This document shows positions 18,701 through 26,139 of a DNA stretch of 38,767 bases, piece after piece. A program made the translations under genes and the position numbers. Location: contig DWXX01000096.1 in assembly GCA_019118985.1 (NCBI GenBank), forward strand, positions 1 to 38,767. Direction: 5' to 3'. Each line of letters opens with the position of its first letter. Position 1 is the first letter of the stretch. This DNA is from Candidatus Faecalibacterium faecipullorum. GTDB taxonomy: Bacteria; Bacillota; Clostridia; Oscillospirales; Ruminococcaceae. A model generated the notes under the pieces. That model was not told the DNA's origin, did no database searches, and worked only from the letters and a program-made list of their open reading frames with translations.

Positions 18701-18881
18701 GGCCGACTGGTACGCGGCCCTGTCCGACCTGACCGCCGCGCAGCAGGACCTCTACGCCGCCCTGGCCGCCTTTGGCCGGGAGGCCAACCAGATCAACGCC
18801 GTCACCGGCGGCTGGCTGAGCGCCAACTTCGGCTGGTACGGCGACGCCCTGACCCCCCTCTTTGAGGCGGAAATGGAGTGA
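15756..18881 (+). CDS. Membrane protein with MORN repeats and duplicated TolC-like coiled-coil module
   Basis: 1,041 residues from the TTG at 15756, chosen because GGAGGA lies 9 bases upstream; a GTG at 15738 in frame overlaps that site. Order: amphipathic basic N-terminus, TM helix (about 80-105, SFLIKMALLLAALGLIGYFL), about eight MORN-like repeats (142-335, units such as YEGQFLDGVRSGEGTAYEDG), a beta-rich part (335-515), then two related modules of about 240 residues (520-765 and 803-1041). Both modules open NP(Y/F)YG, share AERQ(V/A)ALEE(N/E)L, and end ALAAFGREAN...TGGW...GWY...PLF. They are predicted long helices with coiled-coil periodicity; the closing motif recalls TolC-type halves, though Gram-positive cells have no usual outer membrane. 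A scaffold that fixes the CIS to the membrane would fit. Function is inferred. Confidence 0.75.
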   Translation: MLNFFMNQMSRTVGVFFRTIRAFFNRRIMAVSTYLRRVTNFSRHAMKVATSSMQTVASAVKKPTRREDYVETSQLFIAKSFLIKMALLLAALGLIGYFLVWPFILSHFFTVRFYVQDSRVPDWSGRVIVFSDPEKTLPLYAGRLEEGVLQGRGEDYDENGLLAYEGQFLDGVRSGEGTAYEDGVLCYEGQFAGGLYEGRGRRYQDGALAYEGSFAAGVASGEGVAYYPNGQEAYRGQFANDLYEGQGAAYTEAGDKLYEGSFARGLYNGSGRLYLGDNQWITAEFQDGQPAGVVQWYKGGRLYYEGEWADGRPQGYGALYNKAGETVYQGQFSRGTLDGGWLLSLPVEELRAALGAEAATTVSADGGFLIEGRTLGLTALCSFQTEEEESAVYAVYLTAPREAGWAGLLPGDEASLPEWPAGAVQQRGSASFAPLDTMNLAPGVYQALAVSCENYEATCLYDENGDAVLLGWRAQGAAPGLLDLTALADSAGAGSDGQMAAFLASLDLGEGSAADAAAENPYYGKKDPAEALAFCTTVDQAESLIDAMLLYWENAERQVALEENLTRARELLADAESSQAMAAADEEALAALEDEVTELEGGVQSCQAQRSLAMLQGQAAGIDDISAYALDQLLLCFDPSVTDSSLFAQAATAYAQSTQRDTTEARLAGMTSVVNLTEDYTQVQTAVSRYETAQANAQTAAAGYATGNLDKAGWYDALSAQADARSAVCAALAAFGREANRLNTLTGGWVATNYGWYTDQLEPLFLAAAESDAAAEAEQAAGVWWGQKAIQTVVGWFVDDEGNPFYGEADLTEAVAGRKKADKAVEVLDIAFAYWELAERQAALEEELDRTRELLDESSSDALQAHADALRQEIRSCQSHRLLLDVQAKTAGVLDIAKYDLGEALLYFDPALLNSTELAQAATEYALAAGDTPAAARDSLMASLANLVGDYSQAADAQRRCTAAEEAAAAAREAYAAGAGAKADWYAALSDLTAAQQDLYAALAAFGREANQINAVTGGWLSANFGWYGDALTPLFEAEME

Positions 18882-18924
18882 GCGCCCGGCCCGCGCCGCC
18901 GGCTGACATCGAAAGGAGCACCCA

Positions 18925-19515
18925 ATGGCAGACTATACCGCATTGATGGAGGCGGGCAGCGCCCTGGTGGAGATGCTGCGGGACAACCTGACCCCCGAGC
19001 CCCTCAGCGACCGGGAGCTGATCGCCCTGGCGTCCCCCCATGAGAGCGAGAACAGCCAGCTGACCGTCTACCTTTACCACGTCGAGGAGGACAGCCCCAA
19101 CGCCACCTCGGGCTATTACCAGGCCGACCGCGACCTGCAGCGGGTCCGCCCCGCGCGGTACACCCTGCGCTATCTGGTGACGGCCCACTCCAAGGCGCCG
19201 GCCCACATGAAGGAGGCCGAGCAGCACCGCATCCTCGGCGCGGCGCTGCAGGTGCTGCGGGATAACCCCATCATCCCGCAGCAGTACCTCAGCGGCTCGA
19301 TGGCGGAGGAGCAGTCCGAGCTGCACCTCCTGGTCGAGCGGGTGCCGCTGGAGCAGATCCTCAAAATATGGAACAACAACTCGAAGGACTACCGCCTGTC
19401 CTTCGTGGTGCAGATGACCGGCGTGACCATCAGCTCCCGCCGTGAGCGGAAGATCACCCGCGTCACCGAGTTCACCATCGGGACTGCGCAGCGGCCCCGG
19501 GGAGGTCAGTCATGA
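18925..19515 (+). CDS. DUF4255 family CIS tail terminator (Afp16/Pvc16 N-terminal-like)
   Basis: 196 residues, AAGGAGC upstream of the ATG. It fits the DUF4255 family: helical start (ALMEAGSALVEMLRDNL), LTVYLYHVEEDSPNATSGYY, RYTLRYLVTAHSKAPAHMKE with EQHRILGAALQVL, and the late LSFVVQMTGVTIS strand. In Afp and PVC particles the matching protein forms the cap that fixes tube and sheath length. Its presence confirms the system as Afp/PVC-like rather than a Gram-negative T6SS. The stop overlaps the start of the next gene (ATGA). Confidence 0.88.
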   Translation: MADYTALMEAGSALVEMLRDNLTPEPLSDRELIALASPHESENSQLTVYLYHVEEDSPNATSGYYQADRDLQRVRPARYTLRYLVTAHSKAPAHMKEAEQHRILGAALQVLRDNPIIPQQYLSGSMAEEQSELHLLVERVPLEQILKIWNNNSKDYRLSFVVQMTGVTISSRRERKITRVTEFTIGTAQRPRGGQS

Positions 19516-20246
19516 TCCGGCGGCGGGTCAGCGCCGTGCTGCGGCTGCGTGACGGCTTTACCGGGCGGGTGCTGCCCGGCGGCGCGGTCTGCCTGCTGGA
19601 CGGGCGGCCCCTGCGCCATCCCCTGTGGAAGGAGGGGGGCTACCTGGTCATCCAGGACCTGGCCGCCGGCCCCCACAGCCTGGAGGTGCGGTGCGCCGGG
19701 TTCCGCCCGGTCACCCTGACGGTGGAAGCCGGCCGCACCCTCTGGGAAGAGGTGGTGGACCTGACCCCCGGCGAGGGGTACCCCTTCCCGGCGGGGACCG
19801 CCGATTTGACCATCCGCTTTGCGGGCGGGGGCGCCCCCGCCGACGGCGAGACGGTCTGGGTGGGGATGAAGGGGGACGTCGTCCTGAAACTGGCGCAGGA
19901 CAAAGCCGACCCCGCTGAGACCGCCCTGCGCTTGTTCTGCCAGGGGCCCGAGAGCCGGCTGCCGGTGCCGGGGCACTTCATCCTGGCCGACCCCAAAGCG
20001 CCGGAGCTGGCCGCCCTGCGCAGCCTGCGGGACGGGGCGGGGGAGCTGGAACAGCCCCTGGCCCAGACCCACCCGCGGGGGACCGAATGGGTGGCCGCAC
20101 GGCCCTGCGCGGTGCAAAGCGGCGCCGTGCAGATGCGCTTTGCGGGGCCGGGGCAGGTGTGGATCTTCTGCCGCGGCGCGCTGGCTTGCACCCGCGTCGA
20201 GAGCGGCAGCCAGGAATACCAGTGGGAACTGGGTGGAGGCGAGTAA
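19512..20246 (+). CDS. CIS-associated beta-sandwich protein (carboxypeptidase-regulatory/PEGA-like N-terminus)
   Basis: 244 residues, coupled by ATGA to the cap gene. Residues about 5-90 look like a single Ig-like/carboxypeptidase-regulatory sandwich: AVLRLRDGFTGRVLPGGAVC, YLVIQDLAAGPHSLEVRCAG, and YPFPAGTADLTIRF. The remainder is also strand-rich without a known family. No signal peptide. Proteins with this fold often accompany DUF4255 genes in CIS clusters and may be fused to the cap in other systems (Pvc16 C-terminal part), so I read it as a separate cap partner. It ends directly against the next start. Confidence 0.6.
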   Translation: MIRRRVSAVLRLRDGFTGRVLPGGAVCLLDGRPLRHPLWKEGGYLVIQDLAAGPHSLEVRCAGFRPVTLTVEAGRTLWEEVVDLTPGEGYPFPAGTADLTIRFAGGGAPADGETVWVGMKGDVVLKLAQDKADPAETALRLFCQGPESRLPVPGHFILADPKAPELAALRSLRDGAGELEQPLAQTHPRGTEWVAARPCAVQSGAVQMRFAGPGQVWIFCRGALACTRVESGSQEYQWELGGGE

Positions 20247-20624
20247 ATGGCAAATCCAGTGGTTCAGACGACGATGTGTACCTGCAGCTTCGGGGCTGCG
20301 CCGGCGGTGCTGCCGGTGACCTCGCAGCAGACGGTGATGACCTGCAATATGCTGCAGGCCACCATCATGGACAATAAGCTGCCCACCTTCGGGATGTGCG
20401 CCTGCCCGGCCAACCCCGCGGTGGCGGCGGCGACGGCGGCCGCCCTCGGTGTGCTGACCCCCATGCCCTGCGTGCCGGTCACCCCCGCGCCCTGGGCACC
20501 CGGCGCGCCCACCGTGCTGGTGGGGGGCAAGCCGCTTTTGAACAATACAAGCAAGCTGATCTGCGCCTACGGCGGGGTGATCCAGGTGACCATGACCCCC
20601 GCCCTGACGGTGCAGACCCCGTGA
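20247..20624 (+). CDS. DUF4280 PAAR-like spike tip protein
   Basis: 125 residues, starting at the base after the previous stop, with GGAGGCGAG upstream. The DUF4280 pattern is good: TTMCTCSFGAAPAVLPVTSQ, then DNKLPTFGMCACPANPAVAA, PMPCVPVTPAPWAPGAPTVL, and KPLLNNTSKLICAYGGVIQV. Cysteines at CTC, MCAC and LICAYGG may bind metal. In T6SS and eCIS the PAAR-type protein sharpens the spike and can carry effectors; here it has no extra domain. It should cap the gpV-like trimer. Its stop overlaps the possible GTG start of the ATPase gene. Confidence 0.85.
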   Translation: MANPVVQTTMCTCSFGAAPAVLPVTSQQTVMTCNMLQATIMDNKLPTFGMCACPANPAVAAATAAALGVLTPMPCVPVTPAPWAPGAPTVLVGGKPLLNNTSKLICAYGGVIQVTMTPALTVQTP

Positions 20625-20632
20625 GGCGCGGC

Positions 20633-22777
20633 ATGGAGCGGGGCGAACTGGGGCTGCTGCAGCCCCGCCGGCCGGACGCCGGCTATGAGACCCAGGGCCA
20701 GCTGATCGAAGAGCTGTCCGCCTGGGTGGACCTGCTGCTCTATCAGTATTACAGCCGGCATCAGTGGCTGGGCCCTGACAGCGAGCTGAAAAACATGCTG
20801 GGGCTGGTGGTCTCGAAGGAAGAGTTTGAGCATAACCTGAGCCGGGCGGCGCAGCGGGGGCTGCAAAGCCAGCTGACCGCCCGCGAGCGGGGGGAGCTGG
20901 ACGGCGTGCTGGCGTCCATCAAGGTGCGGGCCGGGCGGACTGCCGCCCGCCTGCCGCTGCTGGAGCTGTTCCGGCGGTTTGAGCTGGACGACTTCCAGTG
21001 CAGCTGCGTGGCGCTGGCCTACCTGCCCGAGGTGGACCGCAAATACGAGAAGCTGTACGCCTACCTGCAGGACGACGTGACCCGCAAGACCCCCGACGCC
21101 GCGCTGGCGGTGCAGCTGTTTCTGCCGGCGGGGGCGCAGCCCGAGAGATATCTGGCCCGCTTTGCCGGGCGGGGAGGCTTTCTGCGGCTGTTCGACCCCG
21201 ACAAGCTGGCGCAGGGCAACCTGACCCTGCGGGCGGTGGTGGTGGAGTACCTCTCCACCGGGACGGTCGCGCCCCGGGACGGGCTGCGGCTGTACGACGG
21301 GGCAAAGCAGACCCCCGACGCCCCGCTTGCCATCGGGCAGAAGACCGCCCGCCGGCTGGACGCCGTGCTGGCAAGCCCCGCCCCCTGCACCGTATTGCTG
21401 ACCGGGCCGGGGGGCACCGGCAAGAAGTTCCAGGTCGCCCATCTGATGACAAGGCGCAAGCGCCGCTGCGTCTTTGCCGACCTGGAAGGGGAGGACTGGG
21501 CCGCCCGGGCGGAGGAAGCCGCCCTCGCCGCAGACCTCGCCGACGCCTGCCTGTGCCTGTACCATCTCGACCGGCCCGAGGGCAGCGGCCTGCGCCCCCC
21601 CGACGGGGCGATGATGGCCCGGCTGGACCATCTGGAATGCCTGGCGGGCAAGCGGTTCTACCTGTCGGCCGAGCGGGCAGCCGCCCGGATGACCGGCCTG
21701 ACGGTGGAGCTTGCGCTGGATATGCCCGGCGAACAGGACCGCCTCGAGCTGCTGTGCAGCGCGCTGCGCGGCGCACAGCTGGCGGAGGACTGCAGCCTGG
21801 AAGAGATCGCGGCCAAGTTCCGCTTTTCCCCGCGGCAGATCGCGGCGGCCTGCGCGCAGGCGGCGGGTCTGACCAGCCTCGAGGGGGGCGGGCCCATCCG
21901 GCGGCAGCTGCTGCATCAGTGCTGCCACCGGCAGGCGGTCCACCGCCTGGGAGAGCTGGCCAGCCGGGTGCCCCCCGCCTATACCTGGGAGGACGTCGTC
22001 CTGCCCGACGAGCAGAAGCGGCTGATGCAGCAGGCCTGCGGGCACATCCGCCATCAGCACCAGGTGTACTACGGCTGGGGCTTTGACAGCAAGGTGCAGT
22101 ACGGCCGGGGACTGTCTATCCTCTTCGCGGGGGAGCCGGGCACCGGCAAGACCATGTGCGCCCAGGTCATCGCCAACCAGCTGGACATGGAGCTGTACAA
22201 GATCAATCTGTCCCAGATCGTCAGCAAGTACATCGGCGAGACCGAAAAGAACCTGCGGGCGGTCTTTCAGGAGGCGCGGCACGCCGGGTGCATCCTTTTC
22301 TTCGACGAGTGCGACGCTTTGTTCGGCAAGCGCAGCGAGGTCAAGGACGCCCACGACCGCAACGCCAACGTGGAGGTGGCCTATCTTCTGCAGCAGCTGG
22401 AAGAGCACGACGGCGTCTGCATCCTGGCCACCAACCTGATCGGCAACATCGACGCGGCGTTCATGCGGCGGATCACCTATGTGGTGCGGTTCCCCTTCCC
22501 CGAGCCGCCCATGCGGGAGGCCATCTACCGCCGGATGGTGCCCCCCGGCGCCCCGGTGGCGGAGGACATCGACTGGGCCTTTCTGGCGCAGAAGTTCCGG
22601 CTGTCGGGCGGCCACATCAAGAACATCGTCCTGGCGGCGGCCTTTCTGGCGGCCGGGCGGGGCGAGGCCATCTCGATGCGGCACCTGCTGCGGGCGGCGG
22701 TGGACGAGCTGAAAAAGAACGACATCGTGGTGGTCCGGGAGGAACTGAAAGAGTACGCCGACCTGCTGGACAACTGA
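20633..22777 (+). CDS. AAA+ ATPase of the CIS (Afp15-like), first AAA module degenerate
   Basis: 714 residues from the ATG at 20633; GTG at 20621 (overlapping the DUF4280 stop) is a real alternative and both sites have poor ribosome-binding sequences. Two AAA modules follow a helical N-terminus. The second is intact: Walker A GEPGTGKT (500-507), Walker B ILFFDECDALF (554-564), a sensor-1-like LATNLIGNID and MRRITYVVRFPFP. The first has GPGGTGKK (258-265), where the usual Ser/Thr after Lys is replaced by Lys, and FADLEGED at Walker B, so it probably does not hydrolyse ATP. Afp15-type ATPases assist particle assembly. The gene is the last typical CIS component. Confidence 0.85.
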   Translation: MERGELGLLQPRRPDAGYETQGQLIEELSAWVDLLLYQYYSRHQWLGPDSELKNMLGLVVSKEEFEHNLSRAAQRGLQSQLTARERGELDGVLASIKVRAGRTAARLPLLELFRRFELDDFQCSCVALAYLPEVDRKYEKLYAYLQDDVTRKTPDAALAVQLFLPAGAQPERYLARFAGRGGFLRLFDPDKLAQGNLTLRAVVVEYLSTGTVAPRDGLRLYDGAKQTPDAPLAIGQKTARRLDAVLASPAPCTVLLTGPGGTGKKFQVAHLMTRRKRRCVFADLEGEDWAARAEEAALAADLADACLCLYHLDRPEGSGLRPPDGAMMARLDHLECLAGKRFYLSAERAAARMTGLTVELALDMPGEQDRLELLCSALRGAQLAEDCSLEEIAAKFRFSPRQIAAACAQAAGLTSLEGGGPIRRQLLHQCCHRQAVHRLGELASRVPPAYTWEDVVLPDEQKRLMQQACGHIRHQHQVYYGWGFDSKVQYGRGLSILFAGEPGTGKTMCAQVIANQLDMELYKINLSQIVSKYIGETEKNLRAVFQEARHAGCILFFDECDALFGKRSEVKDAHDRNANVEVAYLLQQLEEHDGVCILATNLIGNIDAAFMRRITYVVRFPFPEPPMREAIYRRMVPPGAPVAEDIDWAFLAQKFRLSGGHIKNIVLAAAFLAAGRGEAISMRHLLRAAVDELKKNDIVVVREELKEYADLLDN

Positions 22778-22804
22778 CGAGAAACGCAAAAGGAGAGTGG
22801 ACCC

Positions 22805-24325
22805 ATGAAGAACGAGGATCGCCGCGGCGCGCCCCGGCTGTGGTATGGGGCGGCGGCGCTGATCGCGCTGATCGGGGTGGCCGCCCTGCTGGCCGGCAAC
22901 GATACCCCCAGCCGCTTTGCGGGGCTCTGCCTGCTGCTGACTGCGGCGGCGCTGATGGCCTGGATGGAGAGCTTTCAGCAGAACTTTGTCCGCCCGCTGG
23001 AGCGGATGGGCCGGCTGCTGGCCGACGAGGAGGCCGGCGCCGAGCAGCTGCGGCAGGAGGCCGAGGCTACCCCCGGCCTTGCCGGCGAGGTGGAGCAGGC
23101 CATGGCCGCCCGGATGGAAGAGATGGACCGGCAGCTGAGCCGGCTGAAGGCCACCGCCGACGCACAGGCGCAGCAGTCTGTCCGGCGGGAGCTGACGCTG
23201 GAGCTCTGCCGCTCGGCCCTGCCGCAGGTGCTGCGGGACAGCCCCGCCACCGCCACCTTTGCCCTGGCGGGCATGGTGGAGGAGGCCCCCCGGCTGAGCT
23301 GCACCTTCTACGATTACTTCTTCATCGACCCGGGGCTGCTGTGCATCATGGTGGGGCAGGTGCCGGGGGACAGCATCGCCGACGCGCTGTACATGGTGGT
23401 GGCGCAGACCACCATCCGCAGCCGGCTGCGGATGGGCCGCTCGCTGGTCGAGACCATGGCCGACGTCAACGCGCAGCTGTATGACCAGGGGGCCAAGCAG
23501 TCCCTCTGCGCCCTGGTGGGCACCCTGAACACCGCCAACGGCGCCTTTACCTACGTCAACGCGGGGGGCGCGCTGCCGCTGCTGATGCGCAACGGCGAGC
23601 GGTACGAGTGGCTGGAAGCCCCCGTCTACGCCGCAGTGGGGATGAACGAGAACGTCTCCTACCGGTCGATGCAGCTGCGGCTGCGGCAGGGCGACCGCCT
23701 GTTCTTACAGACCGCCGGCCTGGGCCAGACCGAAAACGCCGCTGGCGTCCCCTTTGAAAAGCAGGAGCTGCGGGCGGTGCTCAACCGCAGCCGCAGCAAG
23801 GCCCACACCCCCGAGAAGATCCTCCGCTTCACCGCCGACGAGGCCGCCGCCTACTGCGAGCGGGACGCCGGGCTGGAGGGCTACGCGGCCCTGATGCTGG
23901 AATACCGCAAGGGCGACAAGGAGCTGGCCCACTGCGAGGTGCCGGCCGTCCCGGCCGCCGCCGGCGAGGTGACCGCCTTCCTGAACAAGCGGTTTGCCGA
24001 CAACGGCATCCAGCGGCGGAAATACGCCCGCGTGGCGGTATTGGTGGACGAGATGTTCGCCCTGTGCTGCCGCAAATGCGGCGAGGGGGCGTCCGTCATG
24101 GTGGAATGCGGCATCGCCCCCGACGGGCAGAGCGTCACCGTCCGCATGAGCGCCCCCCTGAACGGGGCAGACCCCCTGGAAGAGCCGGAAGGGGAGGTGG
24201 CCGATGCGGCCGCCGCCTTCATCCAGGACCAGGCGGAGTACCTGACCTTCAAGCCCGGGGAGGAGCGCGACACCCTAACGGCCGTCTGCTTCCTTGAAAA
24301 CGATATGCTTTTGCCGGGGGAGTGA
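22805..24325 (+). CDS. Membrane SpoIIE-type pseudo-phosphatase with degenerate RsbW-like domain
   Basis: 506 residues, AAAGGAGAG upstream. Two hydrophobic helices (about 12-30 and 38-55) and a coiled-coil linker lead to a PP2C domain of the SpoIIE/RsbU kind (about 150-370). The fold-defining segments are there, but the metal residues are not: GGDFYD is replaced by SCTFYD (about 164-169), GDVSGKG by GQVPGDS (about 184), TDGV by TAGL (about 302) and the final DD by YAALMLEY. The last 125 residues resemble an RsbW-type ATPase fold (VAVLVDEMFALCC in place of EEaxxN), also without the key Glu/Asn pair. Both catalytic parts therefore seem dead. It may hold or sense a partner of the intact phosphatase at 27045. 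Close spacing ties it to the CIS genes. Confidence 0.75.
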   Translation: MKNEDRRGAPRLWYGAAALIALIGVAALLAGNDTPSRFAGLCLLLTAAALMAWMESFQQNFVRPLERMGRLLADEEAGAEQLRQEAEATPGLAGEVEQAMAARMEEMDRQLSRLKATADAQAQQSVRRELTLELCRSALPQVLRDSPATATFALAGMVEEAPRLSCTFYDYFFIDPGLLCIMVGQVPGDSIADALYMVVAQTTIRSRLRMGRSLVETMADVNAQLYDQGAKQSLCALVGTLNTANGAFTYVNAGGALPLLMRNGERYEWLEAPVYAAVGMNENVSYRSMQLRLRQGDRLFLQTAGLGQTENAAGVPFEKQELRAVLNRSRSKAHTPEKILRFTADEAAAYCERDAGLEGYAALMLEYRKGDKELAHCEVPAVPAAAGEVTAFLNKRFADNGIQRRKYARVAVLVDEMFALCCRKCGEGASVMVECGIAPDGQSVTVRMSAPLNGADPLEEPEGEVADAAAAFIQDQAEYLTFKPGEERDTLTAVCFLENDMLLPGE

Positions 24326-24371
24326 GCCGCCGGCCCGAATACGCAAACAAACCAAAGGAGATCGTACATTT

Positions 24372-26120
24372 ATGCCGGAAGTTAAGACCGAACGGCGCGC
24401 GGCCATGCAGTTCGCCAAGAGCGCCTATTGGTATTTTCTGTTCTGGGGGATCTGCTCGGCACTGGGCACTACGCTGTCCACCCTCATCGACGCCATCCTG
24501 GTGGGCAACATCGTGGGCAGCGACGGCCTGGCCGTCACAAGCATCGCGACCCCCGTCTTTCTGGTCTACGCCCTGCTGGGCATGACCCTGGGGGTGGGGG
24601 CGAACGTCTACATCGGGCGCAGCCTCGGCGCGTCGGATGTGGAAAACGCCAACCTGACCTTCCACCGGGTGCTGCTGGTGGGGCTGGCGGTGGGGCTGGT
24701 CTGCCTGGCCATCGTGCTGCCCTTCCGGGAGCGGATGCTGGATTTCCTGGGAGCGGAAGGGGACCTGCGGCCTTTGGCCCGGCAGTATCTGACGGTGGTC
24801 TTTGGCTCGGCGCCGGTGTTCGTCCTCTATCATATCATGAGCGCGTCGGTCCGCACCGACAGCGACCCCAAACTGGCGGCCGCCTCCTCGGCGGTGGTGG
24901 TGGTGGTCAACCTGACGCTGGACATCTTCTTCATGCAGGTGCTGGGCTGGGGGATCGTCGGCGCGTCCACCGCCCTGTGCATCGCCGAGGGCCTGGGGCT
25001 GGTGGTGCTGCTGTTCCACTTTGCCCGCAAGAGCGCCCTGCTCAAACTGGGGCTCAAGCTGCCGCGGCTGGAGGACATCGAGCGGTTTGTGACCAACGGC
25101 TTCGGGGTGGGGTCGGCCTGCATCTTCCAGGCTGTGGTGATGTTCACCTTCAATACCCTGCTGCTGGCCACCGACAGCGAGCATGGGGTGACCTATGTCG
25201 CCATTTTCGGCGTTATCTATACCATGAGTACCATTCCCGCCGCCGTCTTTGACGGGGCGGGCAATGCCATTTCCACCGTTGTGTCCATCTTCGCCGGCGA
25301 GCGGGACAGCGAGAGCATGCTGGTGACCATGCGCCTCGGCCTCAAGATCGTGCTGGGGGGCGGCGTGCTGGTCGGCCTTGCCTTTGTGGGCTTTGCGCCG
25401 CAGCTGGTGCGGTTCTTCGGCATCAGCGACCCGGCCGCCCTTGCGGCGGCGGTGCCGGCGGTGCGGCTGTACACCATCTGCCTGCTGTTCATGGGGATCA
25501 ACTCGCTGTCCACCGCCTTCTGGCAGGCCATCGGCCGGGCCAAACTGGCGGGCGGGATGTCGCTGGTGCGCAACTTTGCGCTGATGATGGTGCTGGGCTG
25601 GGTGCTGATCCCCTGGCTGCACCTGACCGGCCTCAGCCTGACCTATGTGCTGGCCGAGGCGCTCTGCCTTGTGGGGGTGGGGGTCATCCATCTGCGCAGC
25701 GGTTCGCCCACCTATGTGGAGAAAAAGTACTGCACCGCCGGCAAGTCCTTCGAGAAGGTGTACGCCATCTCGACCGAGAGTATCAACGAGGTGGCCGACG
25801 ACCTTGAACATGTCTGCGACGAATGGCAGATCGACTACAAGCAGGCGTTTTTCATCCATCTGATCGCGGAAGAGCTGATCCTCAACATCATCAAGTTCGG
25901 CCTGAAGGATACCCACAAGGGCCGCTCCATCGCCATCAAGCTGATGGACAACCAGGGCGAGGTCATCCTGCGTATCCGCGACAACGTCCACACCTACAAT
26001 CCCTTTGACTCGGAGGGGGACGACATCGACAACGCGGTCATCCACCTCATCACCCAAAAGACCCACTACTACAACTATCAGCGCAAGCTGATCTTCAACT
26101 ATCTGTATTTGATCCTTTGA
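24372..26120 (+). CDS. MATE-family transporter fused to an RsbW-like ATPase domain
   Basis: 582 residues. The start is the ATG at 24372 with AAAGGAGA 11 bases upstream; an ATG at 24294 in frame would overlap the previous gene and has no site. Residues about 15-455 are a 12-helix MATE transporter: WGICSALGTTLSTLIDAILV, LGMTLGVGANVYIGRSLGAS, and a second half with TNGFGVGSACIFQAVVMFTF. After a short linker (YVEKKYCTAGKSFEKVYAIS) residues about 470-582 form an RsbW/SpoIIAB-like HATPase domain: N-box AEELILNIIKFG, then ILRIRDNVHTYNPFD for the G1 box. The usual GLG of the G2 box is absent (IDNAVIHLI). Fusion of a drug/metabolite exporter to an anti-sigma-type kinase domain is unusual. Substrate unknown. 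Confidence 0.85.
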   Translation: MPEVKTERRAAMQFAKSAYWYFLFWGICSALGTTLSTLIDAILVGNIVGSDGLAVTSIATPVFLVYALLGMTLGVGANVYIGRSLGASDVENANLTFHRVLLVGLAVGLVCLAIVLPFRERMLDFLGAEGDLRPLARQYLTVVFGSAPVFVLYHIMSASVRTDSDPKLAAASSAVVVVVNLTLDIFFMQVLGWGIVGASTALCIAEGLGLVVLLFHFARKSALLKLGLKLPRLEDIERFVTNGFGVGSACIFQAVVMFTFNTLLLATDSEHGVTYVAIFGVIYTMSTIPAAVFDGAGNAISTVVSIFAGERDSESMLVTMRLGLKIVLGGGVLVGLAFVGFAPQLVRFFGISDPAALAAAVPAVRLYTICLLFMGINSLSTAFWQAIGRAKLAGGMSLVRNFALMMVLGWVLIPWLHLTGLSLTYVLAEALCLVGVGVIHLRSGSPTYVEKKYCTAGKSFEKVYAISTESINEVADDLEHVCDEWQIDYKQAFFIHLIAEELILNIIKFGLKDTHKGRSIAIKLMDNQGEVILRIRDNVHTYNPFDSEGDDIDNAVIHLITQKTHYYNYQRKLIFNYLYLIL

Positions 26121-26139
26121 TATTGGGAGGAAAACCAAC

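Noticed and set aside
20396..20632. Long N-terminal extension of the AAA+ ATPase
   Set aside because: It is an open frame inside the DUF4280 gene with shadow-type composition; the gene should start at 20621 or 20633.
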